Origin: Zasmidium citrigriseum
Taxonomy: Eukaryota; Ascomycota; Dothideomycetes; Mycosphaerellales; Mycosphaerellaceae
Assembly (NCBI GenBank): GCA_002786025.1
Contig: NHNW01000147.1
Coordinates: 1 to 10,142 of the forward strand
Direction of reading: 5' to 3'
DNA: 10,142 nucleotides
Position numbers and translations under genes: made by a program. The notes beneath the pieces were generated by a model. That model saw only the letters and a program-made list of their open reading frames with translations, was not told the DNA's origin and ran no database searches. Below are positions 1 to 8,326 of the stretch, one piece after another. Every line of letters starts with the position of its first letter. Position 1 is the stretch's first letter.

Positions 1-1111
1 TATAAATTACGTTAATCTCTATAGATTTTACGTCGATATTAGTAAGGAGATATATATTAGTACTACGATAAGGTATCGATATAGAGAACTATAAGTATAC
101 TACTAGAAGAAGTATTACCTAGAGTCCTTCTTAAAATAGCTATATAATAGTACTCTACCTAAAAAGAATAGCGCTAGCCGCCGCTTCTACTATTAGAATT
201 ACCTCTGTAATACTACTACGCTAACTAGTCTACCTAAACGGACCTTAATACTTAGCCTTAGTAGACTTATATATACCTAGTACTATAGCTCTATAAAGGA
301 GATATAGGACGCTAGTAAGATATACCCCTTCTAGAACGATATACTCGAAGAGCTAGCGATCGACTCTACTATTTAGAAGGCTATAAGTAGTCTACCTAGT
401 ATAGGCTTTAGCTAATAATAGGCCGTCGAAGGAGCCTACTTAGCGAGTAAGTAGAGGTTATACGCGGCCCTATAGGATAATATAGGTAAGTCCTTTAGTA
501 TCTACGAAGAATACCGAATAATATAGCTCCTCCTATAATATATTACTAATAGACTTCGGGTAGAGGAAGTAGTATTACCTACTAAGGTTTCTAATTATCT
601 ATCGTATATATAGGCTATAAAAACGCCTACCTTTCTCTAATATATCTATAATAGTATTAGTAAGTTTATAATAGGATTCGAGTTCGTCTATACGCGATAT
701 CTAGCTAACGGTTAGGCCTAGGAGGATATAAAGATTATAGCTACTTTCCTCCGCTACCTTCGATTCGCGATAGGATTATAATAACTTCGACCTAAATCTC
801 CTTTATAGTAGAGTTAGCGTAAGATCTATTAGGAGGGTTAGACGCTAAGGATATATTATAGCCTCGGTTTCTATAATACGCTTAATAAATATAGGTATTA
901 TTAGTAGGAACTATAGGTAAAGTAGTTAGAGCTCTAGTTTAAGTAAGATATAACCGAATAGATACTATATAGTAACGTTAAACTAAAGCGATAGTACTAT
1001 CGCGCTAGTAGAAGTATCGTAGCTTTCCTCGATATTTAGACCTTACTAAGGGAAGGGAAGGAAAGGGTTCTTCGTCTTCCCTTCCCGCTAATATTAGGAA
1101 GGGGAAGATAA
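1..1111 (+). pseudogene. RIP-decayed gene of unknown function, 5' end outside window
   Basis: I do not recognise this protein. Codons starting at position 2 and every third base after it give a coherent protein-like frame of about 370 codons, in which the stops are only TAG or TAA, as expected from former Gln and Trp codons. The other two plus frames look much less protein-like. The product is rich in aromatic and hydrophobic residues with alternating charge, for example GFEFVYTRYLANG around 674-712 and FLRYLRFAIG around 746-775, which suggests a folded, mostly helical protein. The end at 1109-1111 (TAA, possibly former TGA) is my preferred stop, because a Gly/Arg-rich run precedes it. The frame stays fairly protein-like to a TAG at 1358-1360, so a longer C-terminus is possible. 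The gene is convergent with the minus-strand gene ending at 1347. No transposase or retroelement motif was seen. Confidence 0.55.
1050..1086. repeat. Purine/pyrimidine inverted repeat
   Basis: The 11-bp arm GGGAAGGGAAG (1050-1060) is followed after 15 bases by its exact reverse complement CTTCCCTTCCC (1076-1086). Further purine-only runs lie at about 1096-1108 and 1145-1170. Tracts made only of G and A contain no CA or TG on either strand, so RIP cannot alter them and this is original sequence. The repeat lies within the end of the plus-strand reading frame. It could form a hairpin in RNA, but no role is shown. Confidence 0.6.
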
Positions 1112-1346
1112 AATAATATATAGTCTAGCTAGAAATTATAGATACTAGGAAGGAAAGGGGAAAGGGAAATTATAGGGAAGACTAGTATAGCGACTAGTAC
1201 GGTATATAGATAGGCTAAAATTATAAAGTAGAGCTAGAAAGATCTTAAATATAAGTACTAAAAGGTTAATTTATTTAGCTATTAGTATATAGGTAAGTAC
1301 TAGGTATCTCGATCGAAGCGAAGAAGGTATAGCGCTAAAGAACTAT
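1112..1346. other. Convergent gap between two decayed genes
   Basis: This stretch lies between the preferred stop of the plus-strand gene (1111) and the stop of the minus-strand gene (1347). It holds purine-rich runs near 1145-1170. The plus frame from upstream reads on through it with several TAG/TAA codons, so it may be the C-terminal coding tail of that gene rather than 3' untranslated sequence. I see no RNA gene or other element here. Confidence 0.4.
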
Positions 1347-2241
1347 CTACTTATCGCTAGCGCTATCGTTAGCGCTATCCTCGTCTAGAAGAATAACTAG
1401 TCTCTTCTTCTTCGTAGGAACAACCTCCTTCTCCTTACTCTTACCCTTTCTAAGCGAACCTAACGGCCTACTAGCCCTAACTATAAACTCCTTCTTCGCT
1501 ATACTATATAAAGACGGCGTATAGTACTTATCTAGAATCGATACCTATAAAGCCTATACCTAGAGTTTCTTAAAGTCCTCTAAAGCCGCCGTATTCTTCT
1601 CTATTAAGGTACCCTTTAATAATCTAGATAGCTAGTCCGTATCCGACTCCTTAATAAAGCGACTAGTATAAATAGTTATAATCTTACCTACCTCTATATT
1701 AAATTAGTATATATATTAAATAATTTCTATCGAAAGTTAATATACTTACGAAGTAGTACGCGATATAGCCTTTACTAACGGCCTAAAGAAGTACTAAAGT
1801 ATCCCTCGATAACCTCTTCTTAATTAAACTAATATCGAGTAAGATCTCCTTATTTAGGTAGTCGAATAACTTATAAGTATACGCGAAGTACTTACTAGCT
1901 ACCTAGACTAGAGGGAAGAGGGCCTATCTAACGAGCTTATTACTAGTACCTATTTATTATTAGCTTAATCTCGACTAGTACGGGGACTATTATAGTATAA
2001 ATATATAGCGCTTATAGGGAGTCTTTCTAGCTAGTCGCTAAAATAATACCTTCTCTCTAAAGCGAGTTCTATAGTACTAATAGGGGCTATTAGCGAGTCT
2101 AGATAAAGTACTAGACTTCTTCTTCTTCTTTACTACTAGCTAATTTAGGGCTAGCGGTCTTATAGCTCTAGTCTTCTTAAAGGCGCTTATTAGCCTCTTC
2201 CTCGGCGTATTATCTAGTCTCGTTCTCTTCGTTTTGCCTAT
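1347..2241 (-). pseudogene. RIP-decayed two-exon gene of unknown function, Lys-rich C-terminal part
   Basis: I do not recognise the family. Exon 1 (2241-1750, 164 codons) and exon 2 (1691-1347, 115 codons) join in frame across a probable 58-base intron. Internal stops are only TAG/TAA, as expected from former Gln and Trp. The proposed start is ATA at 2241-2239, a former ATG, followed by the basic stretch GKTKRTRLDNTPRKR. The frame is open further upstream, so the true start may lie earlier. Visible features are a run of five Lys encoded by the CTT repeat at 2116-2131, an Arg/Lys-rich N-terminal third, and a C-terminus with GSLRKGKSKEKEVVPTKKKR followed by an acidic Asp/Ser tail ending at the stop 1349-1347. 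The basic clusters suggest a nuclear or nucleic-acid-binding protein; that is inference only. No catalytic motif was seen. The gene points away from the retrotransposon that starts downstream at 2682. Confidence 0.5.
1692..1749 (-). other. Probable spliceosomal intron in the 1347-2241 gene
   Basis: On the minus strand the segment begins GTAAGT (1749-1744), holds a branch-like TACTAAT, and ends at AG (1693-1692). At 58 bases it is typical of filamentous ascomycetes. Removing it joins the upstream frame to a different downstream frame, and both look protein-like. An alternative AG two bases earlier (ending 1694) does not keep the frame. GTAAGT contains neither CA nor TG, so RIP leaves it intact. 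Confidence 0.5.
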
Positions 2242-2681
2242 AATATCTCTTCGATTTACTTATAATTAACGGCGATAAGAGCGATTTCGAATTATTAGTA
2301 TAGGAGGTTTAGACGAAAGGTAAGCTCGCTATTAAAATATTAATAGCGAGCTCGTAATAGTTAGTATAGTAATATAGGGCGGCGGCGAGCTATCGCTATC
2401 GTTAGTATATCGAGACTATAGGTAGTAATATAGAGAATATTATTACGAGCCTAGGCCTACGTAACGAAGCCTACAGCTAGCCTAGCTAATTCTAGGCCTA
2501 GCTAGCCTTAGCGTATATAAGGTTTTCTCTAGATTCGACCTCTCTCTCCTTTCGACTTCTCTATTAATTCGAGTCGTACTATTTTTACCTATATATTACT
2601 ATTCTCGCTTTTACCTACGGCTTCCTACCTAAACCTTATACGCGAATCGATTTTTCTACGTATAACAAAGCTAGAATAGTA
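2242..2681 (+). promoter_or_regulatory. Non-coding leader with TATA-like site; possible LTR/5' UTR of the chromovirus
   Basis: No convincing gene lies in this 440-base stretch, although the minus-strand frame of the neighbouring gene may extend a short way into it. TATATAAGG at 2514-2522 is followed by a pyrimidine-rich stretch to about 2575 and then 105 bases to gag, an arrangement like a retroelement promoter and 5' leader. Caution: RIP creates TATA by converting TGTA and CATA, so the TATA match may be secondary. I found no clear primer-binding site, since its TGG start would read TAG after RIP, and no copy of this sequence downstream of pol. The minus-strand gene starting near 2241 may share this region as its promoter. 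Confidence 0.3.
2323..2352. repeat. 12-bp perfect inverted repeat, 6-base spacer
   Basis: AGCTCGCTATTA (2323-2334) and its exact reverse complement TAATAGCGAGCT (2341-2352) flank AAATAT. The arms include CTCGC/GCGAG, which RIP does not create, so the symmetry is not just an artefact of RIP-made TA and CTAG palindromes. It lies about 80 bases upstream of the minus-strand gene start and upstream of the chromovirus TATA-like site. Operator, hairpin or terminal-repeat remnant are all possible; no function is shown. Confidence 0.6.
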
Positions 2682-3986
2682 ATATCCCAATTAGCGCGCT
2701 CTACTAGTAAGGCTAGCGCTAGTACGCTAGCGAGCGACGAGACCCTATAGGGTACTAGTAGCTAGCTAGAAGGCTAGACTAGCGTAGGGGAGGCCTAGAT
2801 AGACGACCTAATAGGTAGGCCTAGGTTAGATAGCGAAAGTTAGACCTAACTAGAGAAGCCTCTCGAAGAGTAGATCTAGAGGGAGATAGCTCGTAAATAG
2901 GCTCGCGCTATACTACGTAACCTCTACCTCGCCGAGGTAAGAGAAGAGGCGGAGATTATAAGGCTTAAGGCTAAAATAGCTCGCCTAGAGTAGACTAGCG
3001 TAGCCGAGGCTACTATTATCCTACCTAGCGCTATAGAGGACGTACGCTTAGGTAGTTTACCTAAGGGAAAGGAACCCCCTATCTTTAATAGGTCTAGCTA
3101 GTTAAACTTTAACGACTAGGAGCGAGCGTTAGAGCGAGACTTTTAACGCTTTGTAGGGTTTAAGAGTAGAGAAGACCGTAAAGTAGATAGAGTAGACGAG
3201 TATATATTAGTCGAGAAGTAGACGTACTAGTACGTCTATAAGAGGACGCTCGAGAAGCCTATTACCTAGGCTATTATACGAGAGGTAATACTAAACTCTA
3301 TAGGCTCGGAAGAAGAACGCTAGTAGTACGCCTATAATAGGCTAAAGGAGGCCTCTTAGGGTAGTAAGACGCCTAGCGCTCTACTAGAGGAGATATATAT
3401 AGACTAGTCTAAGCTAGGCGAGGACTAGTAAGACGTATAGATCTAAGATTTCTACTCCGCGCTAGGCTACGACATACGCTAGAGGCTAAGTATATTCCCT
3501 ACTAAGCCTAAGACGCTAGCGAAAGCTAAAGACTAGGCTAGCGAATACTACCGCTTAGCTAAGGTTACTATAGAGGAGCGTAAGGAGTTTAGGAAGAATA
3601 AGGGTAAGAGGAGAGGTACTAAGCGCGGCTCTATAAGAGACGATCCTTCGCTAAAGAGGCGTAGGAGTAGCGGAGATAGTAGCGAGAGGAGAGTAGGCGC
3701 TACGTAGGAAGGGCTAGCGAAGGTACTCTACTATAAGGGCGACTCTCTAATCTACTATAATTATCGCTAAGTAGGCTATAAGTAGGATTAGTATCTAAAC
3801 GCTAGTCTCCTAAAGTAGGGCGATAAGCTATCGTCGGGGGAAGGCTAGGCCCCTACCTAGTAGAATAGAGAGTAGTAGGCTATATCTATTATAGCGAGGA
3901 AGAGCGCTACCTAGTAGAGCTAGGCTAGAAGCGGAAGTAGTTCCTTTACGGCCTAATTAAGGTAGAGGTCGAGGTCTAAGGACTAG
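2682..3986 (+). pseudogene. gag: gag (capsid/nucleocapsid) of chromovirus, RIP-decayed
   Basis: The structural polyprotein of the retrotransposon, which packages element RNA into virus-like particles. The frame starts at ATA 2682-2684 (former ATG), whose next codons read Ser, Gln, Leu, Ala, Arg; the Gln CAA here escaped RIP. About 435 codons follow, with stops only at presumed Gln/Trp positions. Order of parts: a Ser/Thr-rich N-terminus, a Glu/Arg-rich helical stretch near 2880-3000, a capsid-like core around 3080-3480 with many aromatic residues, a Lys/Arg-rich linker (about 3570-3720), then the zinc knuckle at 3753-3794, and a Gln/Ser-rich tail. The end is uncertain: TAG at 3984-3986 is a candidate stop, but an original stop cannot be told from a RIP-made one. 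It overlaps the start of pol, which is in the -1 frame. Confidence 0.85.
3753..3794 (+). other. CCHC zinc knuckle of Gag
   Basis: Fourteen codons match the spacing C-x2-C-x4-H-x4-C. The four ligand codons now read TAC (3753), TAT (3762), TAT (3777) and TAT (3792). These are what RIP makes of TGC, TGT, CAT and TGT. The Gly before His (GGC, 3774-3776) is kept, as in retroviral knuckles. All four zinc ligands are lost in the present sequence. Confidence 0.85.
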
Positions 3987-4009
3987 GCGAGGGTAGAGTC
4001 GTTAAGGCT

Positions 4010-4300
4010 CTCGTCGATAGTAGCGCTAATAGTAGTTTTATCTACGCTAGACTAGCTAAGAAGCTATAGATCTAACCTACTAAGGAAGCCTCCGCGCCTA
4101 TAGCGGCCCTTAATAGATAGCGTCTATAGACCTATAGGATTAGTAGAGTACCGCTAAAGGTTAGCGACTCCGTAGGTAAGATATAGAGCTACCTAACCTC
4201 TCTAGAGTATAGCGCTATTTACGGATACTAGCTCGTTCTAGGTATACTATAGCTAGAGTAGTATAACCCGAGTATAGACTTCTCTACTAAGACTATATAC
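4010..4300 (+). other. Retropepsin-like aspartic protease domain
   Basis: The catalytic Asp is GAT 4016-4018 in the order Asp-Ser-Ser-Ala (4016-4027). The third codon AGC follows a T and is what RIP would make of GGC, so the ancestral motif was the usual D-S-G-A. Downstream, at 4232-4282, the codons give the Leu-Gly-Met-like and Asn-Pro-Ser-Ile-Asp stretch that follows protease in many fungal Gypsy elements. Confidence 0.8.
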
Positions 4301-4559
4301 TAGAGAAGTAAGCGCGGCCCTCGATAGCGAAAGGTAGGTATAGTATTAGCTAAGGCCTTCGCTAGCCTAGTAAGAGATACCGCTATACTAATATATATCC
4401 TAGCGGCGAGGATTATAGCTAGTACGAGTAAGATTAAGCTCGAAGGGCTACTATAGGCCTATAGGGAATACGTTAACGTATTCTTAATAGAGAAAGGTAT
4501 AGAATTACCCGAGTATAGGCTAGACGACCTCGCTATAGATATAGAGGAGAGTAAGGAGC

Positions 4560-5100
4560 CCCTTTAGGAGCTACTCTATCCGTTATCGGAGGCCGAATTA
4601 GCCGTACTTAGGGACTATATTTATACTAATCTCGAGAGGGGGTATATCTAGTACTCTACCTCGCCTATAGGCGTAGGTATTCTCTTCGTAAAGAAGAAGG
4701 ATAGTATACTCTAGCTCTATATAGACTATAGGGGGCTTAATACGATTATAGTTAAGAACCGATACTCCCTACTATTAATCTAGGAGTCGCTAGACTAGCT
4801 AGCCGACTACTAATACTTCTCTAAGCTAGATATCTATAATACCTACTACCGTATTAGGATTCGCGAGGGCGACGAGTAGAAGACTATATTCTAGACTAGA
4901 TATAGCTATTTTAAGTATACGGTAATACCGTTTAGGCTTAGTAATACCCTAGCCTCCTTCTAAGGGTATATTAATCGCGCTCTAGCGGACCTACTAGATG
5001 TATTCTACGTAGTCTACTTAGACGATATCCTTATCTTCTCTAAGACTAAGGAGGAATACGAAGAATATATTAACTAGGTATTATCGAGGCTAAGAAGGTA
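4560..5100 (+). other. Reverse transcriptase core
   Basis: The first catalytic Asp is in KLDIYN (Asp GAT 4829-4831). The PFGL motif now reads PFRL, with AGG from GGG after a T, near 4928-4939. The active-site YLDD is intact at 5015-5026, followed by ILIFS. Motif order and spacing fit Ty3/Gypsy RT. Both catalytic Asp residues of YLDD survive, because GAC-GAT has no RIP-sensitive dinucleotide in this context. Confidence 0.93.
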
Positions 5101-5479
5101 TAAGTTATACGCTAAGCTCTTAAAATACGAGTTCTACTAGTCTAGTATAGACTTCCTTAGGTTCGTAGTAAGTAGGGAAAGTGTTATAGTTAACTTAGAG
5201 AGGGTTAGAGTAGTCTAAGAATAGCCTATACTAGCGTTAGTAAGGGATATTAAGGTCTTTATTAGCTTCGCGAATTACTACTACTACTTCGTATAGGCCT
5301 TCTCTCGCCTCGCTACGCCTCTAAACTACTATACTAAGGGAAGCTCGCCGAGTAGAGCGTAGAAGAGGAAAGAATCGAAGTACTTAGACCTTAATAGCGA
5401 AGCTTAGGTAGCGTTTAAGTAACTTAAGTAGGCGTTCGTATCCGCGCCTATACTACGCTATTTTAACCTAAAGAAGCCT

Positions 5480-5740
5480 ATTCGTATCGAGACTAATACC
5501 TCTAGATACGCTATATCTAGAGTCCTAAGCTAGTAGTACGAATACGAGAGTAAATTATAGTAGTATCCTATAGGATTCTTCTCGAAGAAGATATCTACTA
5601 TAGAGCGGAACTACGATACCTACGATAGGGAACTTCTAGCTATCGTAGCTACCTTTAAATATTTCCGCTACTACCTTAAGAGATTAAGATACTAGGTTAA
5701 GCTCCTTACGGACTACTATAACCTTAGGGTGTTTATAACG
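5480..5740 (+). other. RNase H domain
   Basis: The TDAS active-site motif appears as Thr-Asn-Thr-Ser at 5492-5503. AAT-ACC is exactly what RIP makes of GAT-GCC when both G residues follow T. The catalytic Asp is thus replaced by Asn in the present sequence. YDRELLA at 5621-5641 holds the catalytic Glu (GAA 5630-5632), and LLTD (5702-5713) followed by two presumed His codons and Asn-Leu completes the family pattern. Confidence 0.85.
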
Positions 5741-6211
5741 ACTAAGGCGCTATTAAGACAGTAGGTTCGCTAGGTAGAATAGTTAGCGTATATCGATTTT
5801 AGGGTCGTATATTAGCCTAGGAAGGCTAACGAGGCTATAGACGCCCTTAGTAGGCGCCTAGACTATAATACCGAGAGTTATTTAGAGCGGTAGGCGACCG
5901 AAAAGGAGGGTTAGTAGAGCCTAGACTACCTCCGATAAAGGTTCGTAGAAGCTACTTCGAGGCGAGTCCTAGCGTAGGAGGCCGCTAAGGGCCTAAAGAC
6001 CTACGTATAGAGGGAAGATTACGCCTAGTCTTAGATAGATACCGTTAGGTCGAGCCTACTAGCCGATAAGAGCGCTAGGAAGCTCCGGAAGGCCCTTATA
6101 GAAAGCGAGGACTTACTATAGAAGCGCTATTAGAAGGACGATAGCAACGTACTATAGTAGAAAGGGCGCCTATATATACCTAAAGGCGCGGACTAACTTA
6201 GGGTACTATAG

Positions 6212-7150
6212 GAATACTACGACAACCCCCTAGGTAGCTATTTCGAATTTAAGAGGACGATCGAGCTAGCCTAGAGGGTATTCTACTAGCTAAAGATACG
6301 TAAGTATATTAAGGACTATATACGTACCTACGAGGCCTACGGATAGGTAAAACCTAGGCGCTACGCTCTATATAGTAAGCTATACGCTAAGCCGCTACCG
6401 AATAGGCTATAGGAAGACCTAACGCTCGATTTTATTATAGACCTACCCCTAAGTAGCCTACTAGGGTAGGTATACGATTTAATTCTCGTAGTTATAGACT
6501 ACTTTACTAAGATAGCCTACTATATCCTATACCGGAAGGATATTACTACTAAGGGGCTAGCGGACCTATTCCTTTACGAAGTATAGAGGCTCTATAGTAA
6601 ACTACGCTCTATTACCTCCGACTAGGGCCTAATCTTAACCTCGAAGTTCTAGAGTACCCTCTACGCCTACCTAGGGATTAAGAGGAAGCTTAGTATAGCG
6701 TTCTATCCCTAAACTAATAGCTAGACGGAGCGCTAGAACTAGACGCTAGAATAGTACCTCCGTACGTATTATAACTATAAGGAGGATAACTAGGCTAGAC
6801 TACTCTCGTTAGCGGAATTCGTATATAACGATACCTAGAACGAATCTACTAGCGTTACCCCTTTCTAGGCGAACTAAGTTAGGGACTTATAAAGAGCTAA
6901 CTAGCTATAGATAGGGCTAGTCTAGTCTAGTAGTACTAAGGCGGAGGCTATAGCGGACTAGTTACTAGCTACGTAGAAGGCTCTCTAGAAGAGACTAAGG
7001 AGAGTTAAGAAAATATAGGCTAAGTAGTATAATAAGCGGTATCTAGACGTAGGGTTTAATATAGGCGATATAGTCTACCTATCTAACTATAATATTAAGA
7101 CGGCGAGACTAAGTAGGAAGCTAGACTATAAGTACCTTAGCCCGTTCCTA
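6212..7150 (+). other. Integrase: HHCC zinc finger, DD35E core, GPY/F module
   Basis: The zinc finger spans about 6215-6340, with presumed His codons TAC/TAT at 6218 and 6239 and presumed Cys codons TAC at 6329 and 6338. The core has Asp in LDFI (GAT 6428-6430), Asp in ITSD (GAC 6620-6622) and Glu in TER (GAG 6728-6730). Sixty-three codons separate the two Asp residues and 35 separate the second Asp from Glu, as in retroviral-type integrases. The C-terminal module reads Leu-Ser-Pro-Phe at 7136-7147, where AGC is a RIP product of GGC, giving the GPF of chromovirus integrases. Confidence 0.92.
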
Positions 7151-7303
7151 ATTGCCTATATAGTAAATAAGGTAGTATATACCCTAGATCTACCCGATAG
7201 TATAAAGATCTACCTAACCTTCTATATATTACTACTAGAGAAGGCCGACCTCGATAGGTCTAGGCTATAGTTAGAGGTAATAAGATATAACGTAGAACTA
7301 GAG

Positions 7304-7411
7304 GAGGAATACGACGTATAGACTATTAAGGGCTAGCGCGTCGACTCCTTAGGCAACTAGGAGTATCTAGTAGCCTAGAAGGGCTACGAGAGCGATAAAG
7401 ATAGTTAGGAG
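7304..7411 (+). other. Chromodomain at the integrase C-terminus
   Basis: The codons give a chromodomain-like pattern: an acidic start with Tyr-Asp-Val, a Lys-Gly-x-Arg-Val turn, Glu-Tyr-Leu-Val near 7361-7372, a presumed Trp (TAG 7376-7378), Lys-Gly-Tyr (7379-7387), then Ser-Asp-Lys-Asp-Ser and a presumed Trp (TAG). Known: in fungal chromoviruses this domain directs integration towards heterochromatin by binding methylated histone H3. The Trp residues of the aromatic cage are now stop codons. Confidence 0.8.
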
Positions 7412-7522
7412 CTAGTAGTATATATTAGCGAGGTAGCTATAAAGGTATATAAGGCTAGAGTAGCTAGGGAGTTAGGGAAAGGGGGCTATAAGTAGCGTAG
7501 AGGGCTAAGGAAGCGCCGCTAA

Positions 7523-7889
7523 ACATATAAAAATAAGATATTTCGTAGAGTTTAATTAATTAGGCGTTAAGGGATATACTATATATACTAGAGTATACTT
7601 AAGAAGGTATAAACCCTTAGACTAGGCTAGTCGCTACTAGGAAGAAGGATAAAGGGTTAGACTAGACTAGACTAGCTAAGAATAGGTAGGAAAGGGCTAG
7701 GTAGGCTTCTAAAGGGTTCGCGCTCTAAGAATAGGGGATTATAATATAAGGAAAGGGGAATATAGAGTTAAAAATAATATACTAGTACTATTACTACCCG
7801 CTATTTAAGGGCTCTTATACTAAAAGTATAAAGGTATAGCCTAGAAGGGCGTAGAGAAGATAAGAATAGTATATTATAGGGTACCTATA
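7523..7889. other. Non-coding stretch after pol, purine tract at 7748-7760
   Basis: No gene is visible. It probably holds the element's 3' end and the 3' untranslated part of the minus-strand gene that ends at 7890. AAGGAAAGGGGAA (7748-7760) is a candidate polypurine tract for plus-strand priming, which would put a 3' LTR just after it, but I found no matching sequence upstream of gag. A short run of three ACTAG units sits at 7661-7675; CTAG is over-represented after RIP, so I give it little weight. Confidence 0.35.
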
Positions 7890-8177
7890 TTAATCCTCCT
7901 TAGAGAAGACCTTAGCCTTATCCTCCGCCTACTTAAGGGCGAGTAGACTAGCCCTATTAGTAGCTATCGGGGTTAGGAACATAGCTAGAATACGCTAGGC
8001 GTAAGCGTCGTAGTTACTATCCTCGCCCTTATAGCGCTACTACTTAACCTTAAGGCGCCTATTATCGAGCTCCTTAGCTATCGTATATAAATAGGCGCGT
8101 AACTAGGAGATTACTAGGTCCTTCTCGTCGCTATTACCGTTATTCATAGCGCTACGCTTACGCTTCTTAGGGGAGCC

Positions 8178-8226
8178 CTAGGTAATATTAGTATAGAATA
8201 GCGTAGAAAGGGTTAGATAAATATAC
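8178..8226 (-). other. Probable intron c of the 7890-10142 gene
   Basis: Forty-nine bases on the minus strand, starting GTATAT (8226-8221), with a branch-like TACTAAT and ending ACCTAG (8183-8178). It falls in phase 0 and joins an exon ending Gly-Asn-Arg to GSPKKRKR in the same frame. Length and signals fit Pezizomycotina introns. Confidence 0.6.
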
Positions 8227-8326
8227 TCGGTTACCTAGCTTTAGTACCTTCTCGCTAGTCGTATTCTATACGGCTATACTAGGGTACTAAGTTAGGCCGC
8301 CGTTACTATATATAGTACCTTACTCG

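Larger units (their letters stand above)
2682..7522 (+). mobile_element. RIP-inactivated Ty3/Gypsy chromovirus, coding region
   Basis: Gag and pol are present in the canonical order: capsid/nucleocapsid, protease, reverse transcriptase, RNase H, integrase, chromodomain. Integrase downstream of RNase H defines Ty3/Gypsy, and a C-terminal chromodomain defines the chromovirus branch, which is common in fungi. The element is inactivated by RIP alone: stops are scattered through both genes, but I saw no frameshift across about 1,200 pol codons. LTR boundaries could not be placed, because the flanks 2242-2681 and 7523-7889 share no obvious repeat. The element span given here is therefore only the coding part. 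Confidence 0.93.
3902..7522 (+). pseudogene. pol: pol (PR-RT-RNaseH-IN-chromodomain) of chromovirus, RIP-decayed
   Basis: The polyprotein that would copy the element RNA into DNA and integrate it. Codons begin at positions congruent to 2 modulo 3, that is -1 relative to gag. The frame is continuous for about 1,207 codons to TAA at 7520-7522, after a basic Arg-rich end. The start is uncertain; 3902-3941 is a plausible range, overlapping gag. Domains by residue from 3902: protease DSxA at 39-42; a fungal-type LG(M)xWL..NP motif at 112-126; RT with first Asp at 310 and YLDD at 372-375; RNase H active-site region at 530-534 and LLTD at 601-604; HHCC zinc finger about 772-813; DD35E core at 843, 907 and 943; GPY/F at 1080-1082; chromodomain about 1135-1170. 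Dozens of TAG/TAA codons interrupt it. Translation of pol as a Gag-Pol fusion by -1 frameshifting is possible, but the slippery site cannot be judged after RIP. Confidence 0.92.

Noticed and set aside
2431..2460. Weak similarity of AATATAGAG near 2431 and near 7760 as a possible LTR start
   Set aside because: The match is nine bases in AT-rich RIP'd DNA and does not extend, so it does not support an LTR pair.
2510..2525. TATATAAGG as a confident promoter
   Set aside because: TATA words arise everywhere by RIP, so it is kept only as a low-confidence candidate because of the pyrimidine-rich stretch and gag downstream.
7658..7675. Tandem ACTAG microrepeat
   Set aside because: Only about three units of a word strongly enriched by RIP; not meaningful as a repeat array.
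7890..8147. A separate 85-residue protein from the surviving ATG at 8147
   Set aside because: The same frame continues upstream through the PKKRKR stretch to a good intron acceptor, so this is the last exon of the larger gene and the ATG is probably an internal Met.
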